Assembly: GCF_011386835.1 (NCBI RefSeq)
Contig: NC_088795.1
Location: forward strand, 121,971,434 to 122,035,433
Reading direction: 5' to 3'
Source: Chrysemys picta bellii
Taxonomy: Eukaryota > Chordata > Testudines > Emydidae
Length of the DNA stretch: 64,000 nt
A program made the position numbers and the translations under genes. Numbering within the stretch: the stretch's first letter is position 1; each line of letters opens with the position of its first letter. Below are positions 55,236-64,000 of this stretch, one piece after another. A model generated the notes under the pieces. The model searched no databases and was not told the DNA's origin. It worked only from the letters and a program-made list of their open reading frames with translations.

Positions 55236-56903
55236 ACTAGATTGGTCTTCACAGACAAGGTCAGCTCCCAGACTGCTGCACTGGGCAACACAGTATGGGG
55301 AGCAGGTGAGCAACCCTCAGTGGTGAAAGAACAGGTTAAGGACTATTTAGAAAAGCTGGACGTGCACAAGTCCATGGGTCTAGATCTAATGTATCCAAGT
55401 GTGCTGAGGGAGTTGGCTGATGTGATTGCAGAGCCATTGGCCATTATCTTTGAAAATTTGTGGCGATCGGAAAAGGTCCTGGATGATTGGGAAAAGGCAA
55501 ATATAGTATCCATATTTAAAAAATAGAAGAAAGAGAATGTGGGGAACTACAGACAAGTCAACCTCACTTCAGTCCTCGGCAAAATCATGGAGCAGGTCCT
55601 CCAGAAATCCATTTTGAAGCACTTGGAGGAGAGGAAGGTGATCAGGAACAGTCAACATGACTTCACCAAGGGCAAATCTTGTTTGACCAACCTGATTGCC
55701 TTCTATGATGAGATAATTGGCTCTGTGGATATGGGGAAAGTGGTGGATGTGATATATCTTGACTTTAGCAAAGCTTTGATAGGGTCTCCCACAGTATTCT
55801 TGCCAGCAAGTTAAAGAAGTATGGATTCAATGAATGGATTATAAAGTGGATAGAAAGCTGGGTAGATTGTCGGGTTCAACGGGTAGTGATCAATGGCTCG
55901 ATCTCTAGTTGGCAGCCTGTATCAAGCGGAGTGCCCCAGGGGTCGGCCCTGGGGCCAGTTTTGTTCAAATCTTTATAATGATCTGGATGATGGGATGAAT
56001 TGCACCCTCAGCAAGTTCCCAGATGACACTAAGCTGTGGGGAGAGGTAGATACTCTGGAGGGTAGGGATAGGGTCCAGAGTGACCTAGACAAATTGGAGG
56101 ATTGGGCCAAAAGAAATCTGATGAGGTTTAACAAGGACAAGTGCAGAGTCCTACACTTAGGAAGGAAGAATCCCATGCACCGCTATAGGCTGGGGACCGA
56201 CTAGGTAAGCAGCAGTTCTGCAGAAAAGGACCTGGTGATTATAGCGGACGAGAAGCTGGATATGAGTCAGCAGTGTGCTCTTGTTGCCAAGAAGGCCAAT
56301 GCCATATTAGGCTGTATTAGTAGGAGCATTGCCAGTAGATCGAGGGAAGTGATTATTCCCCTGTATTTGACACTGGTGAGGCCACACCTGGAGTATTGTG
56401 TCCCAGTTTTGGTCCCCTCACTACAGAAGGGATGTGGACAAAATGGAGAGAGTCCAGTGGAGGGCAACAGAAATGATTAGGGGCCTGGGGCACATGACTT
56501 ACAAGGAGAGACTGAGGGAACTGGTCTTATTTAGTCTGCAGAAGAGACGAGTGAGGCAGGATTTGATAGCAGCCTTCAAATACCTGAAGGGAGGTTCCAA
56601 AGAGGATGGAGTTATGCTGTTCTCAGTGGTGACAGATGACAGAACAAGAAGTAATGGTCTCAAGTTGCAGTGTGGGAGGTCTAGATTGGATATTAGGAAA
56701 AACTATTAGGAGTGTGGTGAAGCACTGGAATGGGTTACCTAGGGAGGTGGTGGAATCTCCATCCTTAGAGGTGTTTTAAGGCCTGGCTTGACAAAGCCCT
56801 GGCTGGGATGATTTAGTTGTTGTTGGTCCTGCTTTGAGCAGGGGGTTGGACTAGATGACCTCCTGGGGTCTTTTCCAACCCTAATATTCTGTGATTCTAT
56901 GAT
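55236..56903 (+). mobile_element. CR1 LINE copy (plus strand) nested in another CR1 tail
   Basis: It starts inside the ORF2 linker (GTCTTCACAGACAAGGTCAG) and runs to the CR1 3' end, TGTGATTCTATGATC, at 56903. Frames: 55116-55526 ([14 protein letters not shown] to IVSIFKK; its first part is outer-CR1 tail), 55539-55814, 55893-56204, 56235-56480 and 56398-56709. Stops and shifts separate them. It is 5'-truncated. It is the opposite-orientation relative of copy 3 at 17132-18740. Confidence 0.87.
55539..56709 (+). pseudogene. CR1 reverse transcriptase, broken into four frames
   Basis: Frame 1 (55539-55814) has [22 protein letters not shown] and VIYLDFSKA, which is catalytic block A. Frame 2 (55893-56204) has the catalytic motif as FPDD (residues 42-45), where the family has FADD. 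Frame 3 (56235-56480) and frame 4 (56398-56709) overlap and hold the thumb and C-terminal blocks (CISRSIASRSREV; ERVQWRATEMIRGLGHMTYKERL). Frame breaks near 55810 and 56200-56235 make it dead. Confidence 0.85.
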
Positions 56904-56945
56904 CAGCAGTCCCTTCTGGCCTTGGAATCTATGAATCTATTAAAT
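56904..56945 (+). mobile_element. Outer CR1 3' tail, right part
   Basis: CAGTCCCTTCTGGCCTTGG followed by AATCTATGAATCTATTA completes the CR1 tail broken off at 55235 and ends in the CR1 terminal octamer type. The two parts confirm that the inner CR1 was inserted into it. Confidence 0.75.
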
Positions 56946-57890
56946 AGGACCTTAATATGAGAGACAAAATTGGGAACACCTTTATTGGATTCCAAATAAT
57001 CTTAAATATATTTTGAACTTCATGACAGAATGCATGAGTATCCAATATATAGTACGTCCAAAAATAGAGCTCTCAAATCTGCATACCCTTAATTACCGAG
57101 TCATTATTAATGCAACTAGTCCCATTATCTGTGTGAGCAAGGATTGCAGAAGTGAGTCCATAGTTTATAATATATTGAAAATTCTCCTAAGGAAAAATCC
57201 CGTAGACTCCAGTAGAGAACAGTATCTATGCTATAGGGATTTTTAATCAGCAAATAGAGTTCCCTATTAGCTTCCATAGAACTTCTCAAACTATAAACTC
57301 ATGACATGATAGCAAAGCTATTCCTGCCCATTTAGACATTTGTCACTCGGTTGCTGTCAGTCATTTATAAGCACTAAAGTTCAGTTAGATAAAAATACCC
57401 AAAATTAGTGGGATCAAATGCTGTTTCTTGATCCCAGGGAATTAGAGCACCTGGATAATTCTGAATTCTCTTTTCTGTAAAAATCACACATTACCCTTGC
57501 ATTTTATTTAAAACAGACTGGCCAGAAATTGCATAGAGTTGTTCATAATAAAAGTCCTTCATGTTCACAGTGATTTGTGATTAGTTTGGCTAGAATGATT
57601 CAATATGCTATGAGCACTGTGAAAGGGATCCAGGCTGTGTCATGCTTAAAATCTCCCTCTTTACTTAGGCAACAGTGGGTAAAAACTGGCTTAGAGCCTT
57701 GGAGATAAAGGAGAATTATCAAATATACCTTCACTGATCATAAAAGTATCATATCCAATTATGTAACGCAACCCCGTGGAAGTTGGAAGATAATACATAG
57801 ATTTCAGGTAGTTTATTTAGGGAACAATTTAGGGAGATTCCTATTAACAAGAAAGTAACCATGTCTCAGGCTACATAGGCAGTCAGCCCA
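56946..57890. other. Unannotated sequence
   Basis: No gene or repeat recognised. Confidence 0.45.
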
Positions 57891-58210
57891 GATCCACAAA
57901 GGTACTCAGACACCTAAGTTCTAGTTTTAGGCACCATTGTGATCCACAAAACTACTGCTCAGCTGCCACCAAACTCTGTAGTGTTTGAACTCCAGAGATA
58001 CCTAAACTCGCAGGAGAGGTCGCTAACCACTGAGCTATGGGATATTCTGATGTGGATTCCTCTCAGTCTCACCTGTTGAAAGCTGTTCCACTGTGTTTTA
58101 ACGCTTAAATAGTCATAAGGTCAGAGACCGTGTCAGAGAATGACTCTGTAGTCCAGTGGTTAGGTCACCCAGCTGGGAAGTAGGTGACCCAGGGTCCATT
58201 TCCCCCTCCT
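57891..58210. repeat. tRNA-like foldback repeat
   Basis: GATCCACAAAGGTACTCAGACACC starts the segment. At 58021-58038 GCTAACCACTGAGCTATG is in the reverse direction of CTGTAGTCCAGTGGTTAG at 58149-58166; both resemble the A-box and D-arm region of tRNA-derived SINEs. The two arms are inverted relative to each other, as at 16455-16575. Confidence 0.5.
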
Positions 58211-58249
58211 CAGATGACTCTTAATTAGTTATAATAATCATCCCTGTCC

Positions 58250-58860
58250 TAGCCTGATTCTTCCCCACCCCTGGTGCCTCATCTTAATCCCATTCTCCTC
58301 ACTTAGCCAGTCCCAGTCTTTATTTCTCAAGTTTCTCATCCCAGTCCATCTCTTTGCCCAGCTGGTTCTTATCTCATCCCTCTGAACTCTTTAACCCAAT
58401 CTCCACACACACACATCGCAGGCCCAATCTCCTTGACAAGTCATTCCCAGTCTTCCCACCTCAATGACTTGTCCCAGTCTCCTTTCCCAGCTAGTTACAG
58501 TTCTTCATTTGATTTCATTTTCTCCTCCACCCCCCATCCATGTTCCCTATCCCCACTGGCTCACAGTCCCATACTCCACTCCAGTCTCCTCATCCAATCG
58601 TAGTATCTCTCCCCATCCCGCAGCTCCTCGTCCAAGTGTCTTTGCTCAGGAATCCCAGTTTTACCCCCACATCCCAGCTCTGTCTTCCCTCCACAATCAG
58701 TTCTCAGTCCCAATCTCCTTGCTCAGAGAGCCCAGGCCCATGTTCGCTCCTACACTGCTGGCTTCTAGTACCAGCTCCTTGTCCCAATCTACTCCTCCTG
58801 CACCCCTTCCACCTTGTCCTCTTTGCATTCAAAATCAGTTTCCTCCTTTATGCTGCCTAG
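58250..58860. repeat. CT-rich degenerate tandem sequence
   Basis: CCCAGTCTCCT / TCCCAGTCT / CAGTCTCCTCATCC-like words recur irregularly over 600 bases. The plus strand is pyrimidine-rich. A 195-codon frame at 58464-59051 begins in it and owes its length to this composition (it is P/S-rich); it continues into repeat-like sequence and shows no domain. Confidence 0.6.
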
Positions 58861-59646
58861 GCCCAGCAGGGAGGTCATTGGGTGCACAGGAGAATCAGTG
58901 TTCCTGCTCTCATGTCAGGTGCCCGTGTGCCGACCTGGGCCTAGTATATCCCAGAGCTGCAAATGGCAGGGAAAGCCCTGCTCATCCCCAGCTGGAGCAT
59001 GCTCAGTGCACATGCAATCTTCAGGGAATTTACCTGCTAAAAATCTATTGAGCATGTGTAAACTGCAATTTTTCAAAGTCTTATAACTTGGCCAAATTTG
59101 GGTGGATTTTCACAGGGACAGCAAAAGGTACATCCCTGACACACAGGTCACTCCCCTGTCAAACTTCTAATTTTTAAGCAACTGGAAACCGAATTTTACA
59201 GTGGGATTGGGCAACTTTAATGGGTGGGACCACCACCCCTACTTATAACAGCTCTATGCATGAAATTCTCTATTTTTTATAGTGAGTAGTTTTGCATCAA
59301 GAACATGGTTTCTTAGTTCAATAGTCTATTGTGATGGGCAGCCAGACACTTTTGTAGAAAACATTCTGACTTTACAAACTAATCTTGTTATAAAGCTTGT
59401 CGGTTTCCTTTGATTCTGTTGATTTCTGTACTGACATATTGTACCTTCACTTACGCTTTTCTTTTGTCTCATAGTTGCTGCAAACTTAAATGCCAGTTTA
59501 ACCAAAATGTGTAAAAGAATGTCACAAATTAATCATTGTAATCTCACTGCTGATAATTAAACACACATGAAAGTTACATTTCTGCTGCTGACTTTAACAA
59601 AATTGAGATCCGTCAACACAACTCCAGGCCCAGCCTGCACCCTGAG
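58861..59646. other. Repeat-like sequence of unknown class
   Basis: Follows the CT-rich tract without a clear boundary. CTTGGCCAAATTTGGGTGG and GGACAGCAAAAGG-type segments look like a dispersed repeat to me, but I cannot name it. No gene. Confidence 0.35.
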
Positions 59647-59714
59647 AGTAAAATCCTGGCTCCAATGAAATCAATGGCAAAACTCCCATTGTCTCAAGGG
59701 GGCCAGGATTTCAT
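59647..59714. repeat. Short palindromic repeat
   Basis: AGTAAAATCCTGGCTCC then AATCAATGGC pairs imperfectly with TCAAGGGGGCCAGGATTT. Third copy of the family at 35984 and 50101. Confidence 0.7.
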
Positions 59715-60213
59715 GTAGAGTGCCTGTTTGCTTCAGTGGGAGTTCAGAATTATGTTGCTGGCTCAGTTTAATAGCATAACTGAGCATAACAAGAAGCAGT
59801 TGAACCTATCAGGCAACAGGAAGTGAATTATTACCAGATCTTCATATTTTAAGCTGCCCTATTTAGAGAATTCACAGGCATCATACCTAATAACCCAGGG
59901 GTGGATGTAGACGCCCAACTCAATGGGTGCACTACACTGAGGGGGGCACCAACCACCTGCAGCAGCACCCTACAACCCAGCACCCATAAGGGGCAACTGA
60001 GGGACACTGTGACACCATGCACCAGGCTGCAAGGCTTGGAAGCAGGGAACCCGGCCCACTCCCAGACCCATAGGACAAGAGCTGCTGCTGCAGGATGAAT
60101 ACAGGAGGGTGTCTTTCTCCAACTCCCCTGCCTCTCCTCTGAGCCACTGTATGTTTGTCTGGTTTTGCCCCCTTGGTTCCATGACTTCTGTGGGTGCAAC
60201 TGAAACAATGAAC

Positions 60214-60840
60214 ATGTGTCATGGCATGGGGTTTATACACCCCCTGCTGGTTTGGCAACTAAAGAGTTAATGTTCCAACTGCCTGCCTGCTCAGTCAGAG
60301 CTGATTGGCAGCCCCAGAGCTGCTGTGAGAATAAAAGGGCTGGAGGGCAGGATGGCTGCCAGAGAGGCAGAGAGATTCTGGAGAGAAGATCCTGCCAACA
60401 AATGGTGAGAAGCCACCAGAGAAACCAACACTCCAGAGAGAGAAATGGAACAAACGGCTGGAAAGCCTCCAGAGATAGAAAGCAGCTCAGGTAACAGCAA
60501 GGGACTTGAGAAGGGTTAACTTTGGCCTCTCTTGAATGTGAGCCCTGAACTGGGAACCAGTGGAGTGGATGGGCCTGGGTTTCCCAATTTCTTGCTCAGA
60601 CTAAGAAGGGAGAAGAAAAATGGTCAAAGACTCTAAGAAGGCTAGGAGAGAGAATATGAGACAGTTGGACTTGGAGTTCTGTAATTTTGGACTTTTCTGT
60701 TACTCATAAGTAACGGGAGAGCTAGGCAACATATGATGACAGCCTGTTATGAGGCCAGAAGGACTGGAGGGAACACTAGACTGAAAGGACTCCTGCCCAC
60801 ATGAGGCAAGCGCATGATCCTACCCCATGCTAAAGCCAGC
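60214..60840 (+). mobile_element. Possible LTR-like element
   Basis: TGTCATGGCATGGGG at 60217 is followed about 100 bases later by GAGAATAAAAGGGCTGG, a TATA-like box, and a long purine-rich stretch. No end or target duplication was found. Weak call based on composition and the TATA-like box. Confidence 0.3.
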
Positions 60841-62370
60841 CCGGTACTCAACACCAAGACACAATACATTCTTGTAATTTGAGGTTTACTTCTAATCCTA
60901 TCTATAGCCTGACATATTGAATGCAATTAAAACTGTACTGGAAACATCAATGTAGAATTTAACTAAGGGAAATATTTTAAGAATTTTTGTTTTGTTCCAG
61001 AGACAGGGACATTAATATTTAACACGCAAACATACTGTTCCTCATATAGCAGTTACATTTAGCATTCTTCCCTCAACAATCCCTGGCCCCATCAAGGAGA
61101 TAATTAAAAGTCAGAAGGGAATAAATTACTGCACTGGTAAAATTTAATCCAGGAATCAACTTGTCCTAAAATGAACTTCTTGAGGGAAAGAAAAGCTGTG
61201 TTTACTTTCTCTACAGAAATTTAAAAAACAAATACAGTAAATTCTTTGCCACCATTGTTCTCCACTCTGGCCAGAATAATCTGAAATATTCAAGATCTGG
61301 TTGCTCTGAGTGCAGTTTCTTGGCTGATCTAGCAAGATCGTGGCATAAAACATGTTTCTCTTATTTTTATATCTTCAATCTAATAGAGCATGACAGACTC
61401 TTATTATTTTAGATACCCAAATTGAAAGATGAAAATCAGGCAAACATCTTATATTTTTCAGTACACGTTTTACAATACTGTCAAAAGCCAAAAATTGTTT
61501 ATCGGTCATTGAAGTTTCAAGCTCCACTTCTCCATTTGGGAAGAAATGCACCCCTATGGAGAGGACCAGCAAAAGCCATACCAATGCTTAAATCCACTTT
61601 CAATTCTATTGACCTTCTGCTGCATTTCTGTTTAAGGGTGATGTCACCCTTAGAGAACTAGATTGCCTGATGGGTATTTGGGAAAAGAGCTAAATTAATT
61701 CCACAATTTGACAGTTGACGCCATAAACAGAATGGTCATTGACTTTTTTAAACTGACCCGTTTATTAGGAGCTTTAAAAACGTCCTTGCAATGACTTTAA
61801 TAATTATTTCTTTTTTAATGTATAAACGTCTATCCCAGAGTCTAGAAGCCCTTGTCAGATCATTAAAAATACAGTCCCACTGAGTCAAAATCTGTAGCAA
61901 CCAACCACCTTTCTCTGGATAAAGAAGCTACTTCACAAAACCTTCTTGAAGATAGACTTTTAATTGAAGGGGGATTTATTCCAGCAATCAGAGTAGTGGC
62001 ATAACGGTTGAAATCTACTGTCTTTGCCAACCAAATGTTAAAACTGGATTCAGAATGCATGGACAAAAAGGCTTTGTACAACCACAAAAATTCTGCCTGC
62101 TAGCTTCCTAAGATCCTCAGCTACTTTTAAATCTCTAAAATGCCTGGAATACCTCATTTTAATACTTTTTATAAGAAAATGATAATCACAGACACCATAG
62201 ATAACTATGTCGTTCATAATTAAAACAAGGTGCAAGTGTCTATTGATAGTTCATTTGTATAAACCCTGCAATGCATCTGGATTTACTATGTTAAGTAGAT
62301 TCCCTTATTAAAGTTCTAGACACTACCATGTATAGGCTGGGCATCATATCCAACAGTGACCATCACAGCT
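60841..62370. other. Unannotated sequence
   Basis: No gene or repeat recognised. Confidence 0.45.
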
Positions 62371-62722
62371 TCATGTGTGTTCTCCTGTGGCTCTATAGTC
62401 CAATCCTTCAGTAGCAAGGTGGTAAGCATGGTGAACATATCTTACATAGGAATGTGCAAGCTTGCAGTGAAGACTTGGCATGACTCTTGGCACTTTTTTC
62501 AATCGTTTTTTCTCATCTGTCTTCCTCAAAGTATTGACAATCGTTATCGATAGTTGCTCTCCATTTAGGTTTATCCTTGGCAATGTCTTCAAAGTTATCA
62601 ATATTTATACCACATGAGGTGAGAGTCTGCTTAATGGTATCGTTAAAGTGTTCAAGTTGACCACCCTTCCTGTGCTTTCCAAGTTTCAGCTCACTATAGA
62701 GGACTCTTAACAGATCTGTCAA
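62371..62722 (-). mobile_element. LINE ORF2 C-terminal tail fragment (minus strand)
   Basis: The minus-strand frame 62722-62513 reads ...LRVLYSELKLGKHRKGGQLEHFNDTIKQTLTSCGINIDNFEDIAKDKPKWRATI. This is the LLYGEL-x-x-GKR-x-x-GGQ-x-x-RFKDTLK...C-I-x-x-x-WE-x-A-x-DR-x-x-WR tail of a LINE ORF2. The next frame (62601-62371) contains CKLAHSYV and a His/Arg-rich end matching the terminal zinc-knuckle region. It is related to 6400-6820 but better preserved. Confidence 0.65.
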
Positions 62723-63555
62723 CTCAAGGGGAAGGAAGAGATTAGGGCTTCAAACTAGTTTAGGACAGTAGCCCAACCTGTCCATGGCTTCCTTGGGTGG
62801 CAGTGACATGTGGAATCCCCACAGCACTATTCACTGTGGTCCCAGGTCCAACATGCAGCCTATTCCAGGGCTAGAGCAGAAAGACTTCTTCCCTGGTTTG
62901 ATCTGAGGTGCTAAGTGTCTTGTACAAGCCTCTCCATGTCTTCAGCCAGAAGCAGAGCTGGTTGGAAATTTTAACAAAAGGAAATCTGGATGGAAAGTGA
63001 AATTGTGACTTTTTCTTTTTTCTCCATTTTTCTGACCAACTCTAATTAGAAGCAACCATACTGACATAGTAGGAGAAAGGCTGTTATCAGATAGTACAAT
63101 GGTATAAAATGTATTACATGAATTTTCAATGCAGCCAAAAACTGGTTGCACTATAAATTATTAGACATATCACAAACACTTTTTCCCCTCCTCAATTCCT
63201 TTTTCAGGGAAAAGACATTCTGATATGTCGAGAAAAGCATCCCAAAGTTTGAATGTTCTTAGGTAAGCACCCAAAGGTTTAAATATGTTCAAATAAGTAC
63301 AGTCTTTCAAATGCTCACCTGAATCTTTGTACTCTTCAAACCAGAACTTGAAAAGCTTTGGTTAGCAAGTAAGTGGAGACAATACTACATGACTGTGAAC
63401 AATCATACACCATAAATAGCAAATAAAAAGACATAACTGAAGCCAATAGCTTGCAAAAAATCCATAGGCTGAAATGTTTGTATGAAGTGTTTGTCAAAAA
63501 AATGAATAACGTACATTCCTAAATATCAAGATAATAATTCACAAAGTGCTAGTAA
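62723..63555. other. Unannotated sequence
   Basis: No gene or repeat recognised. Confidence 0.45.
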
Positions 63556-63559
63556 TTAT

Positions 63560-64000
63560 GTAGTGGTTACAGCCTGAATATTGGAGATCAATTATATCTC
63601 CCCTCAGCCTTCATTTGGATAAGCTAAACAAGTCAAGCATTCTGAATCTCCTCTTGTAAGGTAAGTTTTCCATTTCTCTGAGCATCCTACTAGCCCTTCT
63701 CTGCACCTGTTCTAACTGGAATTCATCTTTCTTAAACATGGGAGATCAGAATTGCACACAGCATTCCAGATGAGATCTCACCAGTGCCTTGTGTAAAGGC
63801 AATAACGCTTGCCTATCTCTACTGGAAATACCTCGCTTGATGCATCCTTAGATTGTATTAGCCTTTTTCATGACCACATCACATTGGAAGCTCATAGTCA
63901 TCCTGTGATCAATCAATACACCCAGATCTTTCTCCTCCTCTGTCACTTTTAACTGATAAGTCCCCAGTTTATAGCAAAAAATCTTGTTGTTAGTCCCTAA
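63560..64000 (-). mobile_element. CR1 LINE 3' part running off the window (minus strand)
   Basis: CTCCTCTTGTAAGGTAAG, GAGCATCCTACTAGCCCTTC, and AATTGCACACAGCATTCCAG on the plus strand match the RT C-terminal/3' UTR part of CR1 in minus orientation. It continues beyond base 64000. More diverged in wording than the 38 kb type, so a different subfamily. Confidence 0.72.

Noticed and set aside
58464..59051. A 195-codon open frame that might be a gene
   Set aside because: It is driven by the CT-rich tandem sequence, is rich in P and S, shows no domain, and has no splice or promoter context I can see.
1..64000. A CRISPR array or a bacterial-type defence or biosynthetic cluster
   Set aside because: No regularly spaced short direct repeats with unique spacers, no operon-like genes, and the repeat content is clearly vertebrate.

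Overview
The window looks like non-coding vertebrate nuclear DNA, most likely from a turtle or a close sauropsid relative. It is AT-rich and has no bacterial-style gene organisation: no dense ORFs, operons or ribosome-binding sites. Its only long reading frames are decayed retrotransposon genes. The organism call rests on the repeats: many CR1 LINEs of the kind that dominate turtle and crocodilian genomes, a tRNA-related SINE with the box GTGCCACAAGTACTCCT that I associate with turtles, several short hAT and Tc1/mariner MITEs, and retroviral and Gypsy LTR remnants. I saw no convincing exon of a cellular protein gene, no tRNA or rRNA gene and no CRISPR array. The window is best read as intergenic or deep intronic sequence.

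Layout. 1-2.9 kb has no recognised feature. 2.9-5.7 kb (minus) holds the 3' end of an endogenous retrovirus: a broken env-like region, a polypurine tract and a 3' LTR. 6.4-6.8 kb carries the tail of a LINE ORF2, with a related tail at 62.4-62.7 kb. 7.1-9.9 kb and 10.5-11.6 kb are two minus-strand CR1s, the first with a GC-rich tandem repeat inside its endonuclease region, the second carrying a 225-bp hAT MITE. 12-17 kb is mostly unique, with small palindromic repeats. 17.1-20.3 kb is the most complete CR1 (endonuclease plus RT), interrupted by a rearranged SINE with a perfect 52-bp inverted repeat. 20.3-25.3 kb is unique apart from a perfect 26-bp hairpin at 21.7 kb. 25.35-26.36 kb is a 1,013-bp non-autonomous hAT containing a C-rich 88-bp minisatellite. 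27.2-27.7 kb is a hAT-like fragment with a Tc1/mariner-type MITE inside it. 28.0-29.6 kb is an old CR1. 31.3-32.2 kb is LTR-like. 32.5-34.1 kb is a plus-strand CR1 split by an LTR-like insert. 37.3-38.2 kb is an L2-like RT relic. 38.5-39.9 kb is a CR1 with a 279-codon RT frame. 40.1-40.7 kb is an old hAT. 46.9-49.4 kb is a Gypsy retrotransposon relic with its own nested insertions. 50.5-51.4 kb is a solo LTR with a 5-bp target duplication. 53.2-53.9, 55.1-56.9 and 63.6-64.0 kb are further CR1s, the middle one a CR1 inserted in the tail of another CR1.

The elements do not form a working system. The window is a record of layered insertions, and nesting gives relative ages at several places. CR1 sequence covers roughly a fifth of the window. 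The most notable observations are the exact target duplications that define insertion boundaries, the foldback SINE, a 42-bp micro-insertion of the same SINE family, the perfect hairpins, and the spuma-like or unclassified env relic. I did not find a new functional biological system.
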